DNA of 64,000 bases from Apis mellifera. Its lineage: Eukaryota; Arthropoda; Insecta; Hymenoptera; Apidae. The stretch covers positions 6,519,501 through 6,583,500 of the forward strand of contig NC_037652.1 in NCBI RefSeq assembly GCF_003254395.2. The letters run 5' to 3'. Both the position numbers and the translations under genes were made by a program. The notes beneath the pieces are model-generated. The model was not told the origin of the DNA. It saw only the letters and a program-made list of their open reading frames with translations, and ran no database searches. Positions 1-11,334 of this stretch are shown here, one piece after another. Positions within the stretch are counted from its first letter, which is position 1. Every line of letters starts with the position of its first letter.

Positions 1-650
1 TCTTCTTCTTCTCCGCTTCCACATTCTCCTCGTGCAACACTTTATTAACCTCTTCTATTATTTTCCTCTCGCGATGCTTCTCCTCCTCTTTCTCGCGTAA
101 TCTACGCCGATTATCGATCAATTGATTCTGAAGATCCCTTCTGTACTTTAATTTCTCCTCCTGTTGCTTTATAAGATCTTCTTTCAAATTCCATGGAGGA
201 ATCAAATTGGACGCTGCCACTTCTTCTTTCCATTCTTCTTTCTCCAAATCGGTTTCTAACTTTTCGAAAATCTCTTTAGGTAAAGTTACAGCGAATTTCT
301 TTTTTCTAGTCTTTAAAGATTCTTGCTGTTCAACCTCTGTATTATATTAAATTCATACGATTAACCTCACTCAACGAGTTAATAAAAACAATTGTGTTTT
401 TACGTTTACGACGTGCAAGTTCTTCTGCTAGTCGATGCGTGCGATCATGTTGTCGAACTTTTAAATCTGCAGCTGCTTTGGCACGTTGAAGTTGTTCCTC
501 TTCCAATGCTTCTTTGCGTTTAATATGCACTTGACGCAAATGTCGTTTCTTTTCGGCTGTCTTATCTATGATTCTTCGTCGTATCTCTATTTCCAACGAT
601 TTTTGATCCTTGATTCTTTCAAAATCAGGTTGTTCCCTAATATTAAACAT
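1..650 (-). CDS. coiled-coil protein, possibly ciliary/TPH type (3'-truncated at window edge)
   Basis: Two minus-strand exons are visible: 404-650 and 1-336, joined across a 67-base GT-AG intron (337-403) that keeps the frame (ARRK-Q-VEQQES). The frame stays open to the left edge, so the C-terminus is missing. The product is almost entirely charged alpha-helix, rich in E, K, R and Q, with a short aromatic break (motif IPPWNLKED) between two coiled-coil segments. This looks like trichohyalin/plectin-homology proteins of the axoneme (CFAP45, CFAP53, MNS1), but I do not see a family signature that decides between them or excludes another coiled-coil family. The start is the first in-frame ATG (650). 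An acceptor-like AG just downstream (TATTAG) means a 5' exon further right is possible. Confidence 0.6.
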
Positions 651-953
651 GATTTGGTTCAATTTAAATGTAAATGTAACTTGTTGAAAAATTTCTATTC
701 TTTATATATATGTTTTATATATATGTAAATATGTGTATCATCTTCTAAATTAATCGATGGAGAAAACATAAAAGCATCATATTTAAAGAGTTGATCTTTG
801 AATGATCAAAGATAAAGAAATATAATAAATAAATTAATATTTTATTAATTTTTCAATTACAAATTTTGCAGAGTTATTTACAAAATCGATATTTCGTACA
901 AAATACAATACTGTACAAAAAATAAAATATTTCAAATATTTGAATTAACGCTT

Positions 954-3130
954 TTAATAGTCGGCGGCATTGCTCGCTAAATAATCACGGCGACCGATGT
1001 TGGACGCTTGTTTATTTTGGATAGCTTCCAATTTAGGACATTCTGTAATTCTGTGACCAAGACCACCACAATAACTGCAACCACGCTCGTCTGAAATATA
1101 AATGAAAACGTAATTTATTTTTTTTTTTTAAAAAAAATAAAAAAAGACATAAATGCGAACATAAATCGCTTTACCTCCCAAATTGAGATATTTTTCATTT
1201 TCCGAGCAAAGTTCCAACAAAAATGGTGGAACTTTTTGTTTCGCTTCCATGAGCAAATGTTTAAGATCTAACAATACAGATTCGTCGTTTGCCTTGTTAA
1301 TAAATGTTGTCGCTATTCCAGTTCGTCCAGAACGTCCAGTTCTTCCAATTCTATGTACTATAAAATATAAAAATTTATATTTTAATTCATGAATTGTAAA
1401 CTTAACAACTTAATAATGATGTAAATTACCATAATTTTCAACATCATCCGGCATATCATAATTTATAACATGTTGTACATCAGCGAAATCAAGACCTTTA
1501 GACGCAACATCTGTTGCGACCAATACATCTTTTCGTCCTTCACGAAAAGCTTCTACAGAGCGTGATCTTTCTTCCTGATCTATAAAAATGATTGGTTATA
1601 TAAATAAATCAAATATTTAAAACATATTTAATATAATTTTTATATTTTATTGTATTAAATTTTAATTCAATGCACCTTTTCCGCCATGTATTGCTACTGC
1701 TTCAACACCTTTTAATAATAAATATTCGTGAATAGCATCCACATCTTGTTTTTTCTCGGCAAAAATAAGTACAGGTGGTGGAGTTTTTTGTAAACATTCT
1801 AAAAGATATACTATTTTAGCTTCTTGTTTGACATATTCAACTTCTTGCACTACGTTCATAGACGCTGCACCTGCGCGACCAACATTAATCGTCACAGGTT
1901 TTACTAAAGCAGAACGGGCAAAATTTTGAATCTTCTTTGGCATAGTGGCAGAAAATAATAACGTTTGTCTTTGACCCTATATAAAATATTCAAATGTAAT
2001 GCAAATAATTTTTATATTTAATAAATGTATTATAATAAGATATGTTTACCCTGAAAAACGAAAAAATTGTTCGTACATCTTCTTCAAAACCCATATCGAT
2101 CATACGATCCGCTTCATCCATACAAAGATATCGACAAACGCTAAGTTTTACCATTTTTTTATCTAACATATCCATTAATCTTCCAGGAGTTGCCACCATA
2201 ATATGTACACCTCTATAATGAAAGAAAAGATATTATATATAGTATAATATAAATGAAAAAAATAGGATACTTACTTATTAATAACTTCTAAAGATTCTGA
2301 TACAGGTACACCTCCAATTGCTAAACAACTGCGTATTTCAGGACAACCTGCTTGTCGTAAACTATTTGTATAATGTCGTATAATATCATAAGTTTGTTTC
2401 GCTAATTCTCTAGATGGACAAATAATTAAACCTAATAAAGAAGAAGAACAAGTTACATTTTATTTTTCATATCTTTTATTTTTTATTTTGTCAAAATAGC
2501 ATATTCATACCGTATGGTCCTTCATTTCTCACAAATGGCATAGCCACTTCTTGTTCTAGACAAAACATTATAATAGGTAAAACAAATACTAATGTTTTAC
2601 CACTACCAGTGAAGGCAATACCAATCATATCTCGTCCAGACAATCTATAATATATTAAAAATATAAAAAAAATTTAATATTGTATAAAAAATTATTAATG
2701 ATATACAGTTAATGTACACTAACACTGTGGGTATTCCTTGAATTTGAATTGGTGTTGGTTTAACAATACCCTTTTGTTCCAGACCATTTAATATACCTCT
2801 ATGAAATTTCATTTCTTTAAAACTTTTCAGTGGTGGTGGAACATCATCTCCTTCTACTAAAATTCTAAGTTTTCTCCTTATTCTTTCATGTCTTGCTTCT
2901 CCTGCAGTAAGAGCTGCTCTTGGAGGTCTCCAACTAGTCTTTATTGGCTCTTCATATTGAATACCTTTTGCTAATTCTGCTACACCCATTAAAGCTTTAT
3001 TTTCTGCTACACTCTCTAAAATCTTTTCTTCTTCTTTTAATTGTTTCTCCATAGCACTTTCTTTTTTAGCTAAAATATTTTGTCAGTTAATTAATTTATT
3101 TATATTTGTATTATAATAAAATTTATAATT

Positions 3131-3161
<31 letters not shown>

Positions 3162-3650
3162 TAATAATTATATAATTATATATATTATATAAGTATATAA
3201 TTATATATAAATATATTTACCTTCTGCTAATTTTTTTAATTCTGTATGTTGATCTAACAAGGAAATATTTGATTTCCTTCCCCATACTTGTCCATCATCA
3301 TCATCTGCATCATCTTTCTCATTTTCACTACTACTTTTCCCAATAATTCCAACAGCAGCTTCATCTTTAAGTTGTCCAAGCTTACCAAGCTTAGTTAATT
3401 GTTGTTTCTTACGTTCTTTAACTGGTACATAAGGAATATAATTATCATCTGTATCAAAAGGACTGCTTTCCTTTTCTTCTTCTCTTCTGTATCTCTATAT
3501 TATAGATTCTTATTATTATTATTTATTTATTAGATTCTTATTATTTATTTATAAACTATGAATTAAAAACATTAAAAGATAAAGTAGCATTCAGATAATA
3601 AAGTAAATAACCTTTCGTGGAGGATCTTCTTTATCTTGTGCCATTGTCAT
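954..3650 (-). CDS. abs: ATP-dependent RNA helicase DDX41 / abstrakt
   Basis: DEAD-box helicase of the DDX41 (Drosophila abstrakt) family, a nuclear/cytoplasmic RNA helicase tied to splicing and, in vertebrates, nucleic-acid sensing. Ten exons: 3612-3650, 3221-3494, 2724-3069, 2511-2644, 2275-2431, 2050-2212, 1676-1976, 1430-1579, 1175-1357 and 954-1090, about 627 residues against roughly 620 in human DDX41. Visible in order: acidic N-terminus; the family block MGVAELAKGIQYEEPIKTSW; Q-motif PTPIQIQGIP; Walker A FTGSGKT; TPGR; DEAD followed by R; the second RecA lobe with LIFAEKK and HGGK; and HRIGRTGR. The C-terminus keeps the diagnostic CCHC zinc knuckle (C-x2-C-x4-H-x4-C, CSYCGGLGHRITEC). 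Start: two in-frame ATGs (3650 and 3644); the upstream one is used here. Divergent from the amine oxidase gene at 4335. Confidence 0.97.
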
Positions 3651-4334
3651 ATAATTATTATTAGATATTAATATTTTAATATTAGCAGAAAATTTAAATA
3701 AATAATTTTTACGTATTTATATATTAACTTTTTTTCTATTATAATTAAAAGATTATTTCTAATATCATTAACTTGTTTCTTAACCTATATCGATTATGTT
3801 TTTAAATTTTATAAAAATTAGATAATACATTTAACAAATATCTTATAAATAAGTTCATTGTTTAATATTTTAACCACTTAAAATATTTTGTGATTTGATT
3901 TTATTCAAAATTGATAGTTTTCACTAAACTCGATGTTTGATCACTTCATATTGAAATGAATTAATTCATTAATATTTATTCACTAATAACTGATTTTTTA
4001 TTTAGATTTAACATGAATTAATTTAATTAGGTTTTTTGAATTTTTATAGATTTGAAATAATAAAGTGTAATTAAAAAAGAAAAATCAATAACAATATACA
4101 CATGAGTATTTCTAAGGATAAGAGTTTTATATATACTATTTGCAGCGCTATGATGAACTTCCGGAATACTTAAGTTATTTGATCAAAGTATAGTTCGAAC
4201 TGATAGTCGTTGAACACGTTTTTATCATGAATATTTAAAAATTTGTTTTCCATTTATCATTCATTTATATTTTTTAGCAAGAATATTGCTTTGTATTAAT
4301 TTCAAATTATTTTTTTAAAAATTTATTAGAAATA
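3651..4334. promoter_or_regulatory. intergenic divergent promoter region, DDX41 / amine oxidase 1
   Basis: About 680 bases of AT-rich DNA between two head-to-head start codons. No coding potential is seen. It must hold the 5' leaders and promoters of both genes, but I recognise no specific motif. Confidence 0.5.
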
Positions 4335-7300
4335 ATGTTTAAAAATACAAAAATAATAATCATTGGTGCTGGAGCAGCGGGTATTTCAGCAGCAGCCAGA
4401 TTAATAGAAAGAGGATTAGAAAATATTATAATTCTCGAAGGAAAAGATCGAATTGGTGGTCGTATACATACAGTAGAATTTTGTAAGTTAAAAATAATAA
4501 ATTCTTTTATTATTTTTAAATATATATACAAAAAATTAATTTTTATTTAATAAAATTAAGAATTTTTAAAACCATCATATTTTTATACGTTCAGCTGATA
4601 ATGTTGTAGAATTAGGAGCACAATGGGTTCATGGTGAACATGAAAATATTGTTTTTGACCTTGCTTCCCCACACAAACTATTAGATTCATCAAAATGCTT
4701 CAATGATTTTGATAAACATATATTTGTTACTGCAAATGGAGAAATTCTTTCAAAAAAAGAAAGTGTAGAAGCATTTAAAATATATTATGATATTTCTGAG
4801 AACATATCAGATTCTATACATAATGCAGAATCATATGGAGAATATTTTATAAATCAGTAAGTATAAAAGTAGATATATCTGTATATATAAAATATATTTA
4901 AAATTTGTTTAAATATTATTTATTATATTTAAAATTAAAATATCATAGATAAGTTTATTTTGAACAATTTTGTAAAAGAATGTTCTTAATAAATGCATTA
5001 ATATCATTTTCTCTAAACCATGCTTGCAAAGTTGGATGCAAATTTGCTTTTGCAACTGTATATACTTCTTTGTCAGAAACTATACATCTAAGTAAAAAAA
5101 TATTTATATAAATAAATCATTATATTAATAAGTTTTTATAAATTTACCTTGTACGGTAATTGATACATTGATTTTTCATATATTCATGTCTTAATAAAGA
5201 ATATATATATTTTACATATTTTGCATCTAACTTATTTTGATCTTCAATGTAAATTTTTTTAGAATTATTTATTCTTTCCAAATATCCTTGTGTTAATATA
5301 GGAATAATAAAATTTACCTAAAAATTAACACTTAATTAAGTTAAAGTAAAATTTTTTATTTAAAATAAATTTTATCATTTACCTGTTTAAAACAATCATC
5401 TATAAATTCTTCTGCTCTACTATATACATAATTTTCTTGTTCTTGAAGTATAAGAACTCCAATTTTAGGTTCTTTAGATCTAAATATTTTTGTTATATGT
5501 TGTGCAGTTTCTAAACCATCATCAGCAAATGTTAACATAACTATACTACCATATAATTTTTTTGTCTATTAATAAGATAAATACAAAGTATTATTTAATA
5601 TAAAAAAGCATTTATTATATATTTTATAATACCTTTTGTAAATTGTGTACATGATTAGAGACTATTTCATTTTTTTTTATATCTTGTATAAAATAAATTG
5701 GAGTTAATACTAATGGAGCTTTCGGCATATTATTTGGTCTTAATATAGTTGATTCTATATAAGTATAAAAAAAATTTATAAATTAAATTATAAATAATTA
5801 CTACTATTGCTTTTGTAATAAATATTAAAATACCATCATTTTTAGCATTTTGTGAAATTTCATGAATTAAATCATAAATATCATTTTTTATTTGAATAAT
5901 TATATCAAAATGTTGTATTTTTTGTAAAGCATTTAAAATCTTATCAATAGTTGCTTCAACATGTTGCACATAAGTTAATAATACATAATAAGTTGGATCT
6001 TGTAAACCTTTAAAATCATAATCTATACACTGTAATAAAAAAATTTACAAAAAAAAACATAAGTTTTAAAAATAATACAAAAATTAATATTATATGCATA
6101 CACGAATTTGTTCTATTGATAAACCCATATGTGCAGCAAAATCTTGCCATCCATTATAAGTCTTGTTTGTAGCAGTAGAACTTAATAATAAACATAATTT
6201 TTGTAATGTAGGTTTTCCAATCTGTTCAAATAAATAGGAAGCATGAATTTGTCTTGTAATTCTTTGAATATTTATAATTACTGTATCTAAATTTGGAGGT
6301 CCATTAACTTCTTTTCTTAATTTTTCCAATTCTGGATCAACATTCCTAAAATAAAATTTTTAATAGTTAATAAAAATATGTTTCTTTGTTAAAGTTTCAT
6401 TAAAAAATATTTCTTACCTTTTTGGAAACATATTTATAAAATTTATACTTTTATATCTTTTATAAAGAGATACAAATTTTTATCATAATTTATAATACAA
6501 TATAATAATTAAATCTTTTATCATTTATAACACAATTACACTATTATAATGCAAAAATTATACTAAATATAGTATAGTTTTCTTTCTCTTATTTCAAAAA
6601 TGATTCATTTCCGATTTGATTTTACCGCTAAAATTCAAATTTTTATAATTAAAATTACATTAATTGTAATGAAATTATATTAAATTATATTAAATATTTT
6701 AGATTTTATAAAATATTTAATGAAAATCCGTTTACTAGTCGTGATAGAGCAGAACAATTATTAGATTGGATGCACAAATTTGATAATTCTATTCAATGCA
6801 GTGATTCATGGTTTGATGTTTCTGCAAAAGAAATTACAAATTATTGGACTTGTGATGGAGATCTTGTACTTAATTGGAAAGATCGTGGTTATAAAACATT
6901 ATTTGATTTATTATCTGTATGTATATTTGTTATCAATAATGATTATATTATATTTTATCTATATAATATTTATTGCTTTTTTCCAGCAAAAAATATCAAC
7001 TACCAAGAATAATTTGTCCATAATAGAAAAAATAGAATTTAATAAAAATGTTGATAATATTAATTATATTTCAAATGATAATATAGTTGTAAAAACGAAA
7101 GATAATTCAAAATATATGGCATCTCATGTTATATTTACTGCATCTCTTGGTGTATTAAAAGAGAAACATATGACAATGTTTACTCCACTTTTGCCTGAAA
7201 GAAAACAGAATGCAATAAAGGCACGTAAAGTTTAATGCTGAGTTTAATGAGTCCTATAAAAATTTGTCTCTTTTTGATATGCACTTGATTTGAAATGCAA

Positions 7301-8110
7301 TTATAATATATTATTTAGGGTTTAAATATTGGAACTGTAAATAAAGTATTCTTGGAATTCCCACATAGATGGTGGCAAGAAGAATGTGCTGGTTTTAATT
7401 TAATATGGTCCAAGGAAGATAAAGAAAAATTTATTGCATTATATGGACAAGTATAATTACTTTCTTTAATATTAATAAATATCATCAATATTTGTTTTTA
7501 AATATATTGACCATATATGATTTAGGAATATGAATGGCTATGTGATATTTTTGCACTTATTTCTGTGGATTATCAACCAAGAGTACTATGTGCATGGATC
7601 TCTGGTAAATTTGCAAAACAAATAGAATTACTTTCTGATATTGAAATATCTGATGGATTGTATTTATTACTTGAAATGTTTTTAAGTAAAAAATATAATA
7701 TCCCAAAATTTGATCAAATACTTAGGTAATAATCTATAATATTTTGTTTTATATCTTTCATAATAACTTATATAATAATAATATATATTATTTATAGATC
7801 ATCATGGTATACAGATGAATATTTTCGTGGATCATACACTTTTAAAAGTATAACGACTGAAAAACTAAATGTAGAAACAAAAGATTTGATTGATCCTATT
7901 GTAACAGCTAATGGAAAACCTGTATGTATTTTCATAAACCAAATAATTAAGAAAAATCGAATTTTGTTATGTTTTTAAATAGTTATATTTGCTTAATAGA
8001 TAATTCTTTTTGCTGGAGAGGCGACACATGAACATTATTATTCTACTGTGCATGGAGCAGTTGAAACTGGCTTCAGAGAAGCTGATAGAATAATAGATTT
8101 TTATAGGTAA
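4335..8110 (+). CDS. flavin amine oxidase 1 (spermine oxidase / N1-acetylpolyamine oxidase family)
   Basis: FAD-dependent polyamine oxidase of the PAOX/SMOX family, oxidising spermine, spermidine or their acetyl forms to release H2O2 and an aminoaldehyde. Eight exons: 4335-4482, 4595-4856, 6703-6916, 6987-7220, 7319-7450, 7526-7725, 7798-7921 and 8000-8110, giving 474 residues. The N-terminus has the Rossmann dinucleotide motif (GAGAAGISAA, then E and IGGRI); ELGAQWVHG follows in exon 2; the C-terminal FAD motif is FAGEATHEHYYSTVHGA. There is no signal peptide, so a cytosolic or peroxisomal enzyme is likely. The exon 4-5 junction lacks an in-frame GT donor; a GC donor (AAAG|GCACGT) restores frame. 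Intron 2 (4857-6702) contains a complete opposite-strand gene. Exact substrate cannot be read from sequence. Confidence 0.93.
4955..6431 (-). CDS. DEATH-SEFIR adaptor protein, CIKS/Act1-like, nested in amine oxidase intron
   Basis: Seven minus-strand exons (6418-6431, 6102-6345, 5834-6029, 5633-5754, 5383-5565, 5148-5317, 4955-5087) give 353 residues with perfect frame. Residues about 25-110 look like a death-domain fold (ISQ-like helices around LFEQIGKPTLQKLCLLL, GWQDFAAHMGLS and YYVLLTYV). Residues about 165-300 look like a SEFIR/TIR-like domain: a hydrophobic strand SIVMLTFADDG, then IGVLIL, a second strand FIIPILTQGYL, and late RTRCIV. Vertebrate CIKS/Act1 (TRAF3IP2) links IL-17 receptors to TRAF6 through SEFIR; insect relatives are immune adaptors of less clear role. 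The assignment is from fold pattern, so MyD88-like or another DEATH-TIR adaptor is the main alternative. The short first exon codes only five residues. Confidence 0.7.
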
Positions 8111-8601
8111 ATTTTATAATTTCTTAATTATTGTTTGAAATTTATTTTAAATAAAATAATTGCTAGTAAAAGCTGAAATAAAATTTTTATTTATATATAA
8201 TTCTATGGATTAAACAATTATTGATTCTAAGATAAATTCATTTTTGCGATCATTGCATGATTTAAAAAATTTTTTGTTGTATCTTTTACAAATATTTTTT
8301 TTTTATTTTTAAAATTAATAATTAGATAGTAAAACATTTATATACACATACACACATATATACAAAGAGAATTTATATAATTTTTTACATCTGCTTTTTT
8401 TTTATTCATATTTGTATTTGTATTTTCTTTTTTTTTAAAGTTAGATATTCTTTGATTATTTTTTTATAATCGATTCAGAAATGGAAATACATATAAAAAT
8501 AGAGATTTTACAAAAGTTTTTTTTTAAATTAATCGTGCTTCGCACGTGATATTAACTATTACACATATACTTTCGTACTATTCCTATCTCGCATAGATGA
8601 G
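8111..8601. other. AT-rich spacer between amine oxidases 1 and 2
   Basis: Poly-T and AT-rich sequence with no coding potential seen. It should contain the 3' end of the first oxidase transcript and the promoter of the second. Nothing specific recognised. Confidence 0.5.
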
Positions 8602-9239
8602 ATGTTTTCTGCTACCCGGATGTTGGCTACTCGGATATTTAATACCGAGCAGCATTTATCAGGGTGCAACAGATTTCTTTTCCTTATTTTCTATTTTGAA
8701 AAAGAGGTATGAGCATAAAAATTAATTTTAGTAAAAACGTTTATATTGAATCATATATTCTATTTCTATTGATTAGCATGCTTCTTCTTAGGCCGATAAA
8801 GTTTCTGCTCTAACCAGAGCCAGTTTCTTCATAACGGATTACGGTAAATTATAAACTTACTTGATGCTTCACATTATAAAACATCTTTATATGATAAATT
8901 AAGTATATATTTGCAACGTACATTTTTATGTAATTATCTTTTTCATGACTAATAAATTATATATTTTTATTATTTAGCAATTATATAGTTTTATTATCTT
9001 ATGAAAAGAAAGTTAAAATACATTAAAAATTTTTATATTAAAAAAAAAAAGAAAAAGATATGTGCATGTTTATTTTTGCTATGTTATTGATTATACTATT
9101 ATTTATTTACAAGTAATAACATTTATGTATTAAGTAATATTTTTTTTATCATAGATTATTATCATATAAATGTAATAAATTATTACATTATTTATTTAAA
9201 TTTTTATTATTATTATATAATAATAATAATCTGTGTATG

Positions 9240-9270
<31 letters not shown>

Positions 9271-11043
9271 CAAACATTTCTTGTAATCTCATACAAATAA
9301 TCTCAGTCAAAATTTAATTTTAAAAAATTCTAATCACGTAGAAAACGTGGTTGGATAAACAGCTTCGATAAATTGGAAAGGACAGCAAATCAAACAATAG
9401 CAAAAACAAAGCTTGTAATAATAGGTGCAGGCATTGCAGGATTAGCAGCTGCGAAAACATTAGAGGATGCAAATTTCAAAGATTATCTATTAATCGAAGG
9501 TAATTGAATCTGGAACAAAAGTCATTTAAAAAGTATAATTTATTTATTTATTTATTTTTTCAGCTCAAAGCGAAGTCGGTGGTCGAATTCAATCAATACC
9601 ATGGAATAAAGGTTGGATAGAATGTGGTGCACAATTTGTACACGGTGACAAAAGTCCATTAGCACAATTATGTTATAAACATAATTTGCTCTCAGATATA
9701 CAATGCAAAGATGGTCAAGGAATTTTTATTCGTGACAATGGTTGTAAAGTAGATGAAACTTTGATAGAAGAGATAGATGATCTTATTCGTAATACATTGG
9801 AAGATTGCGAAGATTATGAAAATAAGGATATCAAAATAGAGTATGAAAATATTGGTGAAGTTTTAAGGGATTCTTTCAATAAACACTTGCTTCAAAAAAA
9901 TGATTCAGAAGCAATAAAAACTATAAAAAAGGAAATTTTTGATTGGAATGTTAGATTCCTCGTAATAGATAATGCATGTTTTACGATCGATGAATTATCT
10001 ACAAAATATTGGGGAAAATTTAAGGTAAATACAAGAAAAGTTATAATAATATATGACAAATTTTTTAAATATATATTACTTGATAATATTAAACTGTATG
10101 TTTTTATAGTTTGTTGGTGGTCCAGAACATCTTTCGTTTAAATCCTGATATAAGGATTTAATCCAACTCATTACTAATGATTTGGAAAAAAAAAATTTAC
10201 ATCTAAATACCTCTGTAGATTCAATCGAATGGCAAAAAACAATAAAAAATAATAATTTCGATTCTCCACTTGTATTAAATGCTTCTAATAATACTCGCAT
10301 TCTTGCGGATTGTGCAATAATTACTTGTTCTCTTGGTTATTTAAAAGAGAATTATAAAACAATGTTCATTCCATCTTTACCATCTCACTTTAGTGAAGGA
10401 ATTGAATGTTTGGGCTTCGGTTTAATAAATAAAATTTTTCTCGATTATGGTATTTCTTGGTGGAAACCTAATACTAAAGGATTTCAACTACTTTGGAAAG
10501 AAGGAATGTTTTGCAATAAAAATCTAGCTCTATGGACTAGAGATCTCACAGGATTCGATGTTGTGCCGAATCACGAAGGTGTACTTCTTGGTTGGATCGG
10601 AGGACGCGGAGCTTGCATTATTGAAACTTTAAGCGAACAGCAAATTGCAATAGATTGTGAAAATTTACTTAAATATTATTTAAAATTTGATAAAATACCT
10701 CCAATAAAAAAATGTTTTAAGACACAATGGGGTACAAACAAATATATTCGAGGTAGTTATAGTCATATTACAACAAAATGTGATAGGAATAATATTACAC
10801 CAAATCGTTTATCAGAACCGATATGGAGTAAAGTAATAGAAAAACATAATACCAAGGTATGAAAACCAATAATTGATAATATTGATGTAATGAATAACAT
10901 TTTTTTTATTTTAGGATATACCCATCATTTTGTTTGCTGGTGAAGCAACACATGAAAATTTTTATTCTACGACACATGGTGCTTATGATACTGGCGTGAA
11001 ACAAGCACAAATTTTTCTACAGCATCACATTCTTAATTGTTAA
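8602..11043 (+). CDS. flavin amine oxidase 2 with one in-frame TGA (possible pseudogene or allele)
   Basis: Second PAOX/SMOX-type oxidase. The secure exons are 9401-9499, 9564-10024, 10110-10856 and 10915-11043. They show the Rossmann motif GAGIAGLAAAK, VGGRIQ, ECGAQFVHG, FVGGPEHL, GWIGGRGA and the C-terminal FAGEATHENFYSTTHGA. No ATG exists in frame before the Rossmann motif, so upstream exons are needed; 8602-8706 and 8792-8843 have matching splice sites and phases and together give about 530 codons, but are tentative. The reading frame contains TGA at 10146-10148 (about codon 252), between LSFKS and YKDL, inside a conserved part of the fold. Everything downstream is intact, with no other stop or frameshift, and conserved residues are kept. 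A recent nonsense allele, a sequencing error or a very young pseudogene would all fit. Confidence 0.75.
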
Positions 11044-11334
11044 CGATAGTGTAAATATAGATAGAATTATAAATATATAATTGTATATGAGTCTTCTTTG
11101 TACATAGTATGTATATAGTATACGTAGGCATATATTTCAAGTATATAAAGTTAGTATATAAAGATAAAATAAATAAAATAATTATATTTTATATTGTATA
11201 GTTTCATATATATAATTTTTAATCAGGTCATGTTCAATTTACATAGCTATATATTAATAATATGTAATAAATGTAATATGGCCTATACGCTATAATTACA
11301 AAATGTCTATAATTAAATAAAATTTACTATTTTA

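Noticed and set aside
10146..10148. Selenocysteine codon in amine oxidase 2
   Set aside because: No SECIS-like element was sought in detail, but amine oxidases are not selenoproteins and, as I recall, Hymenoptera lack the Sec machinery.
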